Source: Burhinus oedicnemus
Lineage: Eukaryota > Chordata > Aves > Charadriiformes > Burhinidae
Assembly: GCA_008921705.1 (NCBI GenBank)
Contig: VFFE01007109.1
Location: forward strand, 921,989 to 985,988
Direction of reading: 5' to 3'
DNA length: 64,000 bases
The first letter of the stretch is position 1, and each line of letters opens with the position of its first letter. The position numbers and the translations under genes were made by a program. A model generated the notes under the pieces. That model was not told the origin of the DNA and ran no database searches. It was given only the letters and a program-made list of their open reading frames with translations. Positions 13,739 through 25,109 of this stretch are shown in pieces.

Positions 13739-16700
13739 GAATTCAACACTCCAAACCCCCAAAGCAGTTGCTGTTGTTGTTAAACTAATGATCTAGTAAA
13801 ACCCAATCTAGATATAAAAATAAGTACGTAACTGCCCTATTTTATAAATTTCAGAAAAAGGTGATGTCACACACTTCACTTCAGCTTCCTAAATTCACAG
13901 TAGAAGTCAAACAAAAAGCCCGCTACTTATCTATCAAAATAAAACCAGTAAAACTTTTGAAAGTGTTGAGAAAATGCTGAGATTTGAAACTTTGGCCTCC
14001 TTAGAGTCCTTGTATTTTCCAGCCTCCCCTTTTGCTGTATGCTATGATGATTATAAGAGATACAATTAAAGAATACAAGCTGAGGAAGACTAGAAGTTAA
14101 AGCATATAGCTTCCTGGAAAGAGATTAACTACCTTAATTATTCAAGGACCTCATCAGAAAAAAATAATAATGTAAATTTCCATAGCTCTGGAGAGGCAGA
14201 CTTTGTGGATATTAGCACCACTGCTGCTCAAAAGTCTGCAAATGACCTTCCTCCCTTGTTCCAAAAGACGTTTCTCTCTCTCCCACTCTCTCCTTCTCTC
14301 ACATACACAAATACATAGTACTCTTAGTAGAATCTGCGAGCCTTAGCAAAACCTTGTGGTCTCCAATGGTCTCACGTAGAGAGTGGATGACAACAGTAAT
14401 ACACATTGCTATTCCTACAAGACAAGCTACTAACATTATTCCTACAGCTGAACAAATTTGGAATCAAGAGGAGAACAGTGAGAATTACAATGTTTACCTT
14501 TTCTTCAGAATTTACTTTCTGTAACATTTTCCAGTAACTTTCAGTTGTAGTAGACATGAAGGAAAGGAACGCACTCTGAAAACACAGTTCATTGACAAAA
14601 GAGGAAGAAAAATTCTAAATAACAGATGCATTGACTCGAGATCGATTCTTGGTCCCTTTTCTCAGAAAAGGTTAGATAGGTAAACAGGATATGACCAAAA
14701 TACTTCTTACAGCAAGAGGAGAGTCTTTTGACAAGAAGTGTTCCTAAAAAAGCATTTATAAGTTTTCTTATCTGCAGGCAAATCATCAGCATACTCAGAT
14801 CAGCTTGCTACCAGGACATGCACAGGTTTCCAGTGCAGGCAAAGACCTACCTCTGAATTACACATTTTCTTCTAAGCAAATGCACAGCTATATTCTACAT
14901 GCAAAAGTCCAATCTATTTCCTGAAAGAAGCAACAGTGAGAAAATGCACTGGAAATACATACAAAAGAATACAATGAATAGAAGCAGCATGCCACAAATC
15001 TCACAGCCTGTGGTGCTTTCCTCAAGCCTGGCTCTTGACGCCCAGAGGTGCAAGGATCTATGTACGGCACATCAGCTTTCAACAAAGAAAATAATTTTCT
15101 ACTTCTCATTCTTGCAGGAAAAAAAACCTTGAAAATGTGAAAAAACACAACCAAAAGGATCAGATGTGAATCATTCCACATGTATTACTTACTAAAAATC
15201 AGAGGGTTTAAAGGCAATGTGATTTTGAGGTCCCAACAAAGATTTGTTTTAAACAATTTATTCTCAATATAGTACTAGTGATTTTAATAAACATTGCTAT
15301 TAGAAGAGCTATCTATTTGATTTGATAGCAATCAAATTGCCCATTCCAGTAACCTTCTTAATGACAGCTGTTCGCTCTAACACAAGCAGTAGAATGAAAC
15401 CTACTCTGTGAAGTCCTTTCTGGATTATAGACACCTCAATCAATTCTGGTGGGAAGAAGCCACTTTATTTACAGCAGTTCAGTGAAAACAGAATTCTAGT
15501 CATCAAGTCTATTATTCACTGGATGTTCCTGTAAATCACATTTCTATAGCAAGTGTATGTTTCAGTGCTCATCATGTTACAATTCTGTTACTGGGATTCC
15601 AGACACAAAACTGCTGGTAATGAGCAGATTTTCCCAAAATTACATGAAATTACATCTTCTCTCTTGTGCACATCCACCAGAGATGGACTGAACTCAACAG
15701 AGAGATGCAGACCCTAATTCAATTTTACATACATCTTTAAAAAAAGAATCCAATTTAAAAAGAAGTTTAGTTTTTAATTTTATGCTGGTTAAAAATACAG
15801 TTATCATCTACTTTCCCCATCTCCTTCCTGAAGAGAAGGTAATAAAGGGAACAGATGATCCCCAGAAGTGGTTCACACATCCAGAGGCATTTTGTGACCC
15901 TAAGTAGCCAGTGTTTGATGCTGGCATTGTGATTTGGCATCAGTTCCTTCAGCTCAGCTCTAGGAGAACTGAAAGACCACTATAGGACAAATCCCTGCAA
16001 GCACCACCTTATGGAGGTCTCCCCCTCATCAGCTCCATCCAGCAGGTTTTACCACAGAACAGACTGAGGCAGAATTGTGCAATAACTGCCAAACACATTG
16101 GTACTCAGTAGAGTATTGTAATCAGTCACACATGTACAAAGAATCGTTTGGATAGAATAAATGTGTCCCACATGTCAAGAGCCCCATGTAATACAAGCAA
16201 CAACATATATGGGAATAAAAGAACACACTGCTGTAGCCAGGTTCAGGGACGGTAGAGGCCTGAATAGTACTTACTGGCAAGTGGCTTCCAGTCCCTGTCA
16301 CGATAAATCTGTGAACATGCACACGGTTCATCATTAGAAGATAACTCAGCATGATCTCTTCAGAGAGGAAGCCAATTACAGACTCCCCAAGTGGCAGGAG
16401 GGCAGCACGCTGCCAATATAGACTGCTTCGATCCTGACTGCTGTTCTGATGAAAATGCAGATGATTTTTCTTGACACGACACAAGTAAGATCAGGGCAAA
16501 AGATTATGTCACAGGTGAATCAGTGCCTCCATGTAACGCACTCAAGGCCCATCAGACACAGCCTGGAAGAATTAAGTTCATGTAATGTGCCTCAGTTCTG
16601 CACTTGTAGCTGAACCTCTGATTCAGCCAACAGACTTTCAAAAACAAATTATAGCCAGAAGAGACCTTACTGATTATACATGTGCAGAAGCTGAAAAGCA

Positions 16701-17379
16701 ATTATTATTCCAGCTAAAGTTGTTATTACTGCAGAATCCGAATGTTTCCTCTTGATTTGCTTTCTCCTATCACTGTCACTAGGTAGATCCTAATTACTCT
16801 TAGCCACAATAAAGTCACAATGCCAACCCTTGAAAGATACTACCATCCTAGGTCATGATGTCTTCCTTAAGAGGGCCTTCAAAAACACACTAGGTGTATA
16901 AAAAGATTAGAAAGCAATCTGCAGTTGTGCAGTTCCCCTTGGAAGCATTAGCTCTGTCCATAGCTATGGTCTGAACAGCTGTTCTTGAGGAGCATGACGA
17001 TCTCAGAAATCCCGCCTGAAAAGTTGCTCCCTGTCCTGTTTACCAGATCAAGAGAAACAAACAAATAAACAAAACAAAACAAAACAAATCCCTCATACAC
17101 AAAGTCCTTTTTTTTATGTCAGCCAGCAGCGACATGAAGAGCATACCTCGTAGGACACGTATGTATTCCAAGAGGGTTTAACATACCTCTTTCTCCCTTC
17201 TACTCCCAGAGAATGGCGTTTGACAGATTTATGACGGCAATTGGACATATACTGCAACTTCACTAATGATGATCAGAACATTTCAGTTGTGCTCACAGGA
17301 GCCCGGGGGGATTCCTAAAGAAACTGGAAATGTTTGTACGCCGCTTGCGACCCCTACTTCACAGAGCTGAAGGCAAAAG
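13739..17379. other. Intergenic DNA upstream of the CpG island
   Basis: AT-rich sequence without a supportable gene. It includes a pyrimidine-rich stretch (14271-14300, CT-rich) and an (AAAAC)n simple repeat (17055-17088). Open frames up to 120 codons (for example minus strand 16122-16484) show no family features. Confidence 0.5.
17055..17088. repeat. (AAAAC)n / (AAAC)n simple repeat
   Basis: A tract of AAAC and AAAAC units about 34 bases long, seen directly. It lies ~0.3 kb before the CpG island begins. Confidence 0.85.
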
Positions 17380-17583
17380 GAAGGAGCGGGCGCGCCATGC
17401 CCATCCTTCCCGCTACCACGCAGCCTGCGCTGCGCTGGCACTCGCCTTCCTCCGAAGTAACCGGGAGTCCCCGGGCGCCGGCTCTGCACCGCGATGCGGC
17501 GGGACGCCCGTCCTGCCCGTCACCCCGCCGCGGGCACCCCCTCGCTGCCGGCGGAGCGCCGCGCTCCGGTCGCCTCCGCAAGC

Positions 17584-17632
17584 GGGCGGGGGGGCTCCGG
17601 CTGCGGGCGCGCCAGCGGACGGGGAGCGGGGG
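17584..17632 (+). promoter_or_regulatory. GC box with G-rich runs upstream of the TATA box
   Basis: GGGCGG at 17584-17589 runs into a seven-G tract. A second cluster (GGGG, AGC, seven G) follows within 45 bases. These are Sp1-type sites by sequence and could also form a quadruplex on the + strand. They lie about 115-160 bases before the TATA box, a normal distance for proximal promoter elements. Confidence 0.45.
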
Positions 17633-17744
17633 GGTTGTAGGAAAAGGAGTGGAAGCGGGAGGGAGTCGGGTCAGAGGGGTCTGTCTCGGGAGATGGGTGG
17701 GGAGAGACGGCGGGCGAGCTGGGCTGTGCTGCAACGCCCCTCGC

Positions 17745-17750
17745 TATAAA
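17745..17750 (+). promoter_or_regulatory. TATA box
   Basis: A clean TATAAA in an otherwise GC-rich context (GCTATAAAGGGAG). By the usual 25-31 base spacing, transcription would start near 17775. A TATA box inside a CpG island is a minority arrangement and argues for a regulated rather than housekeeping promoter. Confidence 0.7.
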
Positions 17751-17774
17751 GGGAGCGGCAGGAGCGGTGCGGCC

Positions 17775-17894
17775 GGGAGGGGAGAGAGCGCAGAGCCCAG
17801 CCCGGTGCCGTGCGAGCGCCGTCGGGGCTGAGCCGCCCGCCCCAGCCGGGCTGCGGCCGCCCCCCGCCCCGAGGCCGGCCCTCCGCGGAGCCAG
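17775..17894 (+). other. AGTR1: Inferred non-coding exon 1 of AGTR1
   Basis: The left edge is estimated from the TATA box; the right edge is the donor CAG|GTAAGG, with GT at 17895-17896, a near-perfect consensus. The ~120-base exon has no ATG, so it would be pure 5' UTR and would not compete with the receptor start codon. Other exons could be spliced in downstream. The start may be off by some tens of bases. Confidence 0.6.
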
Positions 17895-18616
17895 GTAAGG
17901 CGCGTCCCTCCGGCCGCCCCTGCCGCGGCAGCGCGGCCGGCTGCCTGCCGTCCCGCCGGCGCTCAGCTGCACCTCGGGAACACGCTGCCCGGCCCCGGGG
18001 GAAGGAGGGTGTTTGCGGTGTCTGGCGCAGCCGCCCGCTGCATTTATACTTTGTTTAGACGAACGAAGTCTGCGTTCCGGACAGAACGCAGGCGCGCACG
18101 CCCTGCGCCCAGGCTCGCCCTGCGAGGCCCGCTCGCTGAGCCCGCACCGTGTACTTGTGTCGGAGACAGCTAAATGTCCCGCAGAGCTCGGGCTCGCCGC
18201 CTGTGTGAGCCCTGGTGTCTCGTCAGCAGTTCGAAGGTAAAGCGAAGGCGGCCTTTGACAGACGGGGCGGCACTCGGAGCAGGAACAGCTTCTCGCCATC
18301 GAGGCTCTTCCCAGCAGCCTGCGAGAGGCAGCCCCCTTATCCCTGGTCAACATCTAGATGGGCCCTTGCAATTTTTATTACTGTGCTAAGCCCATGATAT
18401 AAATGAATCAAAAAAAGTCACTAAAAGTGATACTGATTATTTTGTACATTTTGTGAAAACAACTTTCACCTGTTAGCAAGTAGTACTGGTTTCATCAAAG
18501 TTCCATAGCATATGCACTCTGTAAACAGACTTATCCATTTTCTACAGGAAAAATAAAAAATGGACTGATCTGCAACCAGAAATTAAATTTTAGTTAGTAA
18601 AAGTTAAAAATGCTTT

Positions 18617-18636
18617 CCCCCCCACCCCACCCCCCC
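18617..18636 (-). other. C-rich tract, putative G-quadruplex on the minus strand
   Basis: Seven C, A, four C, A, seven C on the + strand. Read on the minus strand this gives G-runs of 7, 4 and 7 split by single T, enough for four or more G triplets with one-base loops. It lies ~0.7 kb into the inferred AGTR1 intron. Confidence 0.45.
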
Positions 18637-19710
18637 TCTTTTTTGAGCAGCTCTTAAACTTAGCTTGGACTCTCAAAAATGAAACCAGACTAGAGTTCTT
18701 CAACATGTTCAGGTGAAATCCTGTAATATATTTACTGTCCTCCCACTCTTCATACACTAAAAAGCTTAAAATGCTGTCACTTACTTACAGGCACACAAGC
18801 CCTATGTTCTGTGCAAATCAACTCACATATCGCTAGCTAGATAAGTCAATCAGATCACATTACAAGCAGTAAATTTGCAGGATTCAGTTATGCCCATTTC
18901 TGTATTTCTGCAAACCCACTGGAATTAATGAGATGTATGGCAATAAGCGGCAGCAGGATTCTGGCCAGAGCAGGCTACAGGTCACTGTAAATTTCCATCC
19001 CTTCCATAAGTAGCAGTGCTTGTTTTGATTGTGTTGTGTCGCATAGCGTGGGACAGGCTACTAAATGGGCTCAGTGAAGTTACAAGCCCCAAAAAGGGAT
19101 GAGGTTAAAAAGAGATTTTTCGTTTGTTTTGGTTCTTGGATTTTTTGGGCTGTATAGGGCTATCTTCACTTGCGTGAACCCACACCACTACCATGATTAG
19201 ACTTTTGCCTGAATAGGAGGATTGAGTATGGCCTGAAGCAGGTAATTACCATGGTTATGTAGAAGGGCTCTTTTAGCTCTGTTTTACTGTCAGATGAATG
19301 TTTCACCCTCCTGGCTATGCAGTCATTTTGCCACCATAATCTTTCAAATTACAGCATCTTTCAAAAATACAAAGTGCCTACAAATTAGGCTTTTGCTCAT
19401 GTATTAAGAATTTTAACTATATGCCTTTCCAGCAGGAAAGTAGTTCTGTACACCTTTCCTCTCTACAACTTCAACTACATAGCAGAGAAAAATCAGTTAA
19501 TGCTATAGAGTGCTTCTTAGTTTATGTTGCTAAACTGAGAAGGCAAAGTGATCCTGTATGATTAAGAGAGGGAAGTCACATTTGTCACTAAATTTGAATA
19601 TAGTTGGTTTCATTCTCCCCTTACTTTTGTCAAGTTAGTAGATGGAAACAGAGTTAATTCTTACACTGGAGGAGAGCAGAAGTAGGCCCATTTCCGATGG
19701 TGTGAGATGT

Positions 19711-19785
19711 CATAGAATAGAATCAAACCATAGAATAGTTTGGGTTGGAAGGGTCCTTTAAAGGTCAACGCAATGAGCACGGCAT
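19711..19785 (-). mobile_element. CR1 LINE 3'-end remnant
   Basis: Reverse-oriented CR1 tail: 'catagaatag', 'tagaatagtttgggttggaa' and 'cctttaaaggtca' are the reverse complement of the CR1 3' end. The match continues as 'gcaatgagca' after an apparent internal deletion of the usual 'ctagtccaac' block. The right boundary is uncertain. A very short 5'-truncated copy in the inferred AGTR1 intron. Confidence 0.8.
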
Positions 19786-22700
19786 GTCCTGCCTTCCTGC
19801 TTGGAAACAGTACCTTGCTTGGGTTGGACAGTGTGTGTGAACTGCAACTAGAAGTTACTGGTTTAAAAGGCAATAAATACCAGTCTGAAATGCCAGTATC
19901 CACAGCACTGCGGAAGTGAGGGGAGGGCTGCCTTTTGGTTTAAAATGTCACAACTCTACAACCTGCTTTTTACAGTCCGCTTAGAACAAGATGATGCATG
20001 ATTTGTATTTGTGTTACCTGCTGAATAATATTATCTTTAATTGTATTAAATATCTGAAAATGTATCTCATTTCTTTTTGCTATTTCTAGTACTATAAAAA
20101 CAGAGGCAGATGCAGGACATAAACATGGTGATTTATTTACACTTCCTAGAATAATTCTGTTGAAACGTATGGACTGTGTTTGCAGACATGGAGATATGTG
20201 TCACAGTTAATTCTCATTCAAAAATTTATTTCAGATAATGGACACTCACAGCATTTTCCTACACTCCTAAGTTTTCTGCGCTGTGGTAATTTTATCCTCT
20301 GTGTTTGCTGAAGGAACACACTTAGGTACTCCTTTTCTCTGGCACTGCCTGTGGTTCCTTACTACAGCTCCAGTAATTAATATGGTAACTTAAGGTTACA
20401 TAAACTACAAACTCTCATTACACTGTCCTAGTTAAACTCTTGTTTATGCAAAAGTATATTAGTTAAAAATTTTTTAAGCGGTCCCAAATTACTCTCATTT
20501 GCTCACTACCTCTCCTTCTTCTCTGGACCTTCTTGAGGTCCAGAAACTACTAGTGTCACCAGGAGTATACATAATCTCTCCTGTGGCTATTACTGCCCAA
20601 ATTTTAGGGCATCTAATCACACTGTGAGAAGCATACAGTTGTTTCTGAGTGGTTGGCATGTATCTCTGTTCCCCACACTTCAAGTCGCCTTTTCTGCCTC
20701 GGTGAGTTAATAGAAGATAACATTCTGTCTTGAGCTGGATAGAGAACATGGATATTTATGAATTATTTTAATCAAATACTGTGTCTGACTCACATTACAT
20801 GGTTAATCTTCTGCTTTTTTTAGCTGAATGTAATGGTTATCTTCCAGGAGATGCCTCGGTAAGAGGAAAAATAGACTAAAATTTAATTTGGATATGTTGT
20901 ACCTAAAGCTGAGTTGGAGAAACAGGTTATTCATCTGCATATGAGTAGATCTACTGGGGCAGCATTGTAGATATGCCAAAGAAAGTGACCAAATGGCTAA
21001 GTTAGGGGAAGGAGGGTGGGCAGCAAAGCAAAATAAACCCCTCACCTATTTGTGACAGGAACACTGGCAACCCAGCAACATATCTCCTCTGGCACCCAAA
21101 GTACTAACGTGAAGAGAGGTCTGAAAGTTTGAACAAAAACACTGTAGTTGTTTCCTTAGCTATAATGAAGGGGACTTGGGCAGTTAAGTGAAACGGCACG
21201 AGTTGAGTGAAAGAGACTACTTACTTGACAGGGAATAGGATCAGACCTGTCCCAACAAATGATAGAGCAGAGAAGGAAAAAGGAAGTAAAATGAACACTA
21301 GCCTCACAATTAATCTAGATTGCAATGCTAGTTAAAGAGTAATTACACATCAGATCCCTTGCAAATTCTGAGATCCATTGATTTTTAAACTGTCGGCTCT
21401 CTCCAGAAAGAGAAGTATAACCTCGGAATTGTTTCAGAGTTACAAGCCTGGTAATACTCACAGTTTACAGCTGCGAGGACTGGATCAGGGTATAGGCTGG
21501 CCACTACAGGCCCACGGCAGGCTACTTGTATTGTAGGCTCTACTGTATTTACAGCTAAATCTCTAACCTTTGGGTAATCTTGTTTCAGTTTTTAATCCTT
21601 ATCTAGCTTACTTGCTGATATTTGTTCCTCATGCTCTCAGTTGTGCAACAATTCCCTCAGAAGTGCAGTGATGCGGATGTTGTATTCTACCATATGTTCC
21701 TCTCAAATATTAATTAACAATTTTGCAGTATTCTGGTATAGCCATTATGGTTTTTGCACAGTTTGTCCTAAGGGAGACTATGGTATTTTTAAGAAGTTAG
21801 CCCCTGCATTGTTAGGATCAGGTTTGAGGACATAGGTAAGAGAAAATTGCAGAGCATCACAAAGAGAAACTTCTAGAAATCTCGTGGAATTCTGAAGACA
21901 AAATGGAAAATGCGGATCATTTATGAAGAGAGGTAGAAGTGGAGGGAAGACTAATTTTTTCTTTTCGCTATTGTAGGGTTAGTTTCCACCATGCTAACAG
22001 GAATGAACAGGTTGCTATTGCTGAGAATTGAACCCCAGCTACTTATCAAGACAGGATGTGTACAGGTTCCACTCTGGAAGTGTGATGCTATTTTCCAGGT
22101 GATTAAGAAAGCAGTTCTGGAATTAAAATTTTATGCAAAGTTAAAATGTATACACCAGCTGAGTTCAAATACATAGCAGAGTTTTGAGTAGGTGGCAACA
22201 TAACTTACCCTTAGAGCTTAAAGGTGTATAAACCTCATGTATGAGGCCCAAACGCTGCAGCCTGAAGATCAGAAAGGCTCTAGCAGAGCTGTTTTCTTAT
22301 ATACAGCTGCTATTGCACAGAAGGTTACTAATCACAGTGTCATTTTCTGTCTCCTCCTTCTGGTCTTAAAAACCCTGCAGTGAAAAGCAACCAGTAAACT
22401 TTTGCTAACCACAATATTTCTTTTAGTTTCCTTTCCATCAACAAATTTGTCTCTTAAGATGACTTTCACCAATAGACAGTCATCGTACTCAAAGCACTCG
22501 GCATGTTCTGTACCATCTTCTAAAACTTATCCATTGCCAAAATAATTTGACAGATGTACTCTAGAAGAGTCGGTGTCATTTTTTAACATTTTAGGGAATT
22601 TAACAAATCTGATAAGCAAGGGGAGTTATGATACTTATACTTGATTTTTTTTTATCTCAGCTGTAACAAACAAGTGAAAATAAGTTATCTTGACTTAAGT

Positions 22701-25091
22701 CCTAACAGCTGTGATTGTTTGAGACAAAGCACATATGAAATAGAATGGCTGGTCTGATCATTTATGGCCTTACCTTCAGATAAATGATGGATTATACTAA
22801 AATTACCTTGAGCTTTCACGTGAATTACAGCTAAGGGTAGGAAAATATCATGCTCCAAATAGCACACTGTTAGTATTCTCTGTTGCACCATCATCTGAAA
22901 GAACTACAGATTTTGGGCTGTCAGGTGTCTTTTACAATTTTCATTCCATTTGGTTTTTGTTTGATAGCAAAACCGTCCAGGTATCAGCTATCTAACAACG
23001 CTAGCTAGAACGCTCGGCAACTATTTGTGGTGTTTATCTCCTTTTATTGTAGTTGAGTAGCATTTCTCTTACAGGCACAGAAAATGGGTAATAACTGAAG
23101 ATGACCTCACAGCAGGAAAGTGAGATCAGATTGGCAATGCGTCAGTGAGTGGCATGATTGAAGACAAGACAAAAAGCAGGCTACAGCAAAAGGTAACTGG
23201 CAATATCTAAAGAAACTGGTACTGAATTTGGGCAAGGTCAATATTTAGACAGTATTCCACTCTTACAGGTGAAAGCTGTAATTAGAGTTATGTCCAGAAC
23301 AAAGAATGATTTAACAAAACATCTAATTTCAGCTAATTCACCTATTCCTTTCTTTACTTCTAGGTCATACAAGTTTGTCAGTTACTGATTGATCATTGGC
23401 TAGTGGAATCTAATAATCAGTAGATGAAGCATAGGAATAGAAATATAAAATAAAACAGCATTCCTGAGTCCCCTCAGTTTTCTGAAAATTGAGAGGGATA
23501 CACTGAATGAGAGTACTGTGCCTCAGCATTTCTAGCTCAGAGGGACCCATGCAAATAGTAAAACATTCCAGAAAACCACTGAACAGCTGTACTTTTATGT
23601 CAGGGTGCTTATGCAAGGGAGAAAAATGCACTAGTTGGCTTTCCTAAAAAATGTTCTGTTGGCAGTTATCTTCCATTTAACCCTGCTTTAGCATCATCAC
23701 AGCCTGGCCAGACCCCTTGCTTGAAGCAGGCAGCACATAATGTACAAATATGCAGCCTGAACTTGTTTATTGAGGAACCATGCGTGCCCCTCCCAATCCA
23801 AGTTTATAGGATGTATGTTGCCTTTTCATCTTTTTCTTTATAAACTCTTATTGGTTTTCATCTTTTCTCCTTTCTCACCTCATTCTTGTTACCCCAGCCT
23901 AAAAGTTTATACAATTTTCCTTTTTTTTCCTCTCTCCTACAAGGTATATTGAGTCCAAGAGTTAGTCTGCTACCACTCAGTTTCTGGCAGTTGCTCAGGA
24001 TTTCCTCCTTCCTCACGTTCTGTACCTAATGTACAACAATAAGAAATGGAAAGCACGGGGCAGGAATCAACATCTGTTTTCAAAGAGGGACTCTGCCTCT
24101 GCTATTAGATTTCTGTCTTTACTGTTTTCCTTTTGGCTTTGTTATTAACAGCTTATCATAAGACAATTACAGTTTTTCTTTTTCTCAAATCAGGCTTTAT
24201 TTCTGGTAAAAGATACTTCTTTACCTATGTCCTTCCTAAAAAGCACTTCAAAGGAAAGGGTTCAAAAGTATTTTTCCTTTAAATACATTTTATGATGCTG
24301 CTCCATGTTCTGAAACATACCATCAAAAAAAGTCCTGTCAGTACAGGCCAGTCACACATCCAAGCATTTGCTCAGCTCAATTGGTAATTTTCCTAGCACT
24401 AAAGTAAAGCTCACGTGGCACCTTTTGGAGGGCACAGTGCTACCCTTTCCGGGCACCTGTGCAGTTATGTGTGCTTGAGAACCAAGACTGCACTTCGTTG
24501 GGGATGCAGCGATTCAGAGCATCATAGCTTAGCTCACGCTCTGGCTGTAACAGCCTTCTGTGTTTTGCTACCTCTGTCACTGCTGCTCAGTACCCACAAG
24601 GAACGTCTTCAGAGCCAGGACAGTAAAGAGTTCACTAATGAATTTTATTTTCAAAATAGAGCAATAAATTTTACTTTGAAAAAAAAAAACCAGGAAACAA
24701 GCTGTACAGATTTGGCAGAACATCTATTTTGGTATCGTTCTATTAAGTGTGCTGCCTTCCAGACAAAGCACTAGGGATCACAGTATCTTGTTTTTTTCAT
24801 GGGTGATAACACCTGACATGGATTAAGGTGTCTGTATTTGACCTTTCATTCTCTTTGATTAAGCCATTAGCACCTCACTAGTCCAGTTGACTTGTACAAA
24901 AATCACAGATACTTTGCTTGTCTTTATATTTGGCTACTCAAATGTTCTTGTAGTCCTCATAATGATCTGCCCTTAACAGTTTTGTGCAAGTCAAAACACA
25001 ATTGGGCTTCTGTGTTTTCCATGTTATGCTTAGTAACAGTGACAATGATACTAACTTCTCTTGGGCTTAGCTGCATTACCATTTTAAAAGA

Positions 25092-25109
25092 TTTTTTTTT
25101 TTTTTTTTT
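25092..25109. repeat. Poly-T tract (18 T)
   Basis: Homopolymer of 18 T, directly visible, in the inferred AGTR1 intron. No adjacent repeat family recognised. Confidence 0.9.

Larger units (their letters stand above)
17380..18305 (+). promoter_or_regulatory. AGTR1: CpG island, inferred AGTR1 promoter region
   Basis: About 0.9 kb of very GC-rich DNA dense in CpG, in sharp contrast to the AT-rich flanks. It contains GC boxes of the GGGCGG type (for example 17584-17589), G-runs able to form quadruplexes, a TATA box (17745-17750) and, 145 bases past it, a consensus splice donor. The + strand signals and the lack of another gene between here and the receptor exon at 39.3 kb point to the AGTR1 promoter; vertebrate AGTR1 genes are known to have non-coding 5' exons far upstream of one coding exon. 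The link over 21 kb is inference. Confidence 0.75.

Noticed and set aside
16122..16484. 120-codon open frame on the minus strand
   Set aside because: No domain, signal or composition typical of coding sequence; consistent with chance.
17520..18353. 277-codon open frame on the minus strand across the CpG island, plus 139- and 165-codon frames on the plus strand
   Set aside because: Long stop-free frames arise by chance in GC-rich DNA. The translations are Arg/Ala/Pro/Gly-rich with no domain, and the region reads better as promoter plus non-coding exon.
20522..20544. Perfect 9-bp hairpin TCTGGACCT / AGGTCCAGA
   Set aside because: Within chance expectation, and too short for a microRNA precursor.
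24415..24774. 119-codon open frame on the plus strand
   Set aside because: No recognisable family, no splice or promoter context, and it includes a poly-A-coded lysine run. Consistent with chance.
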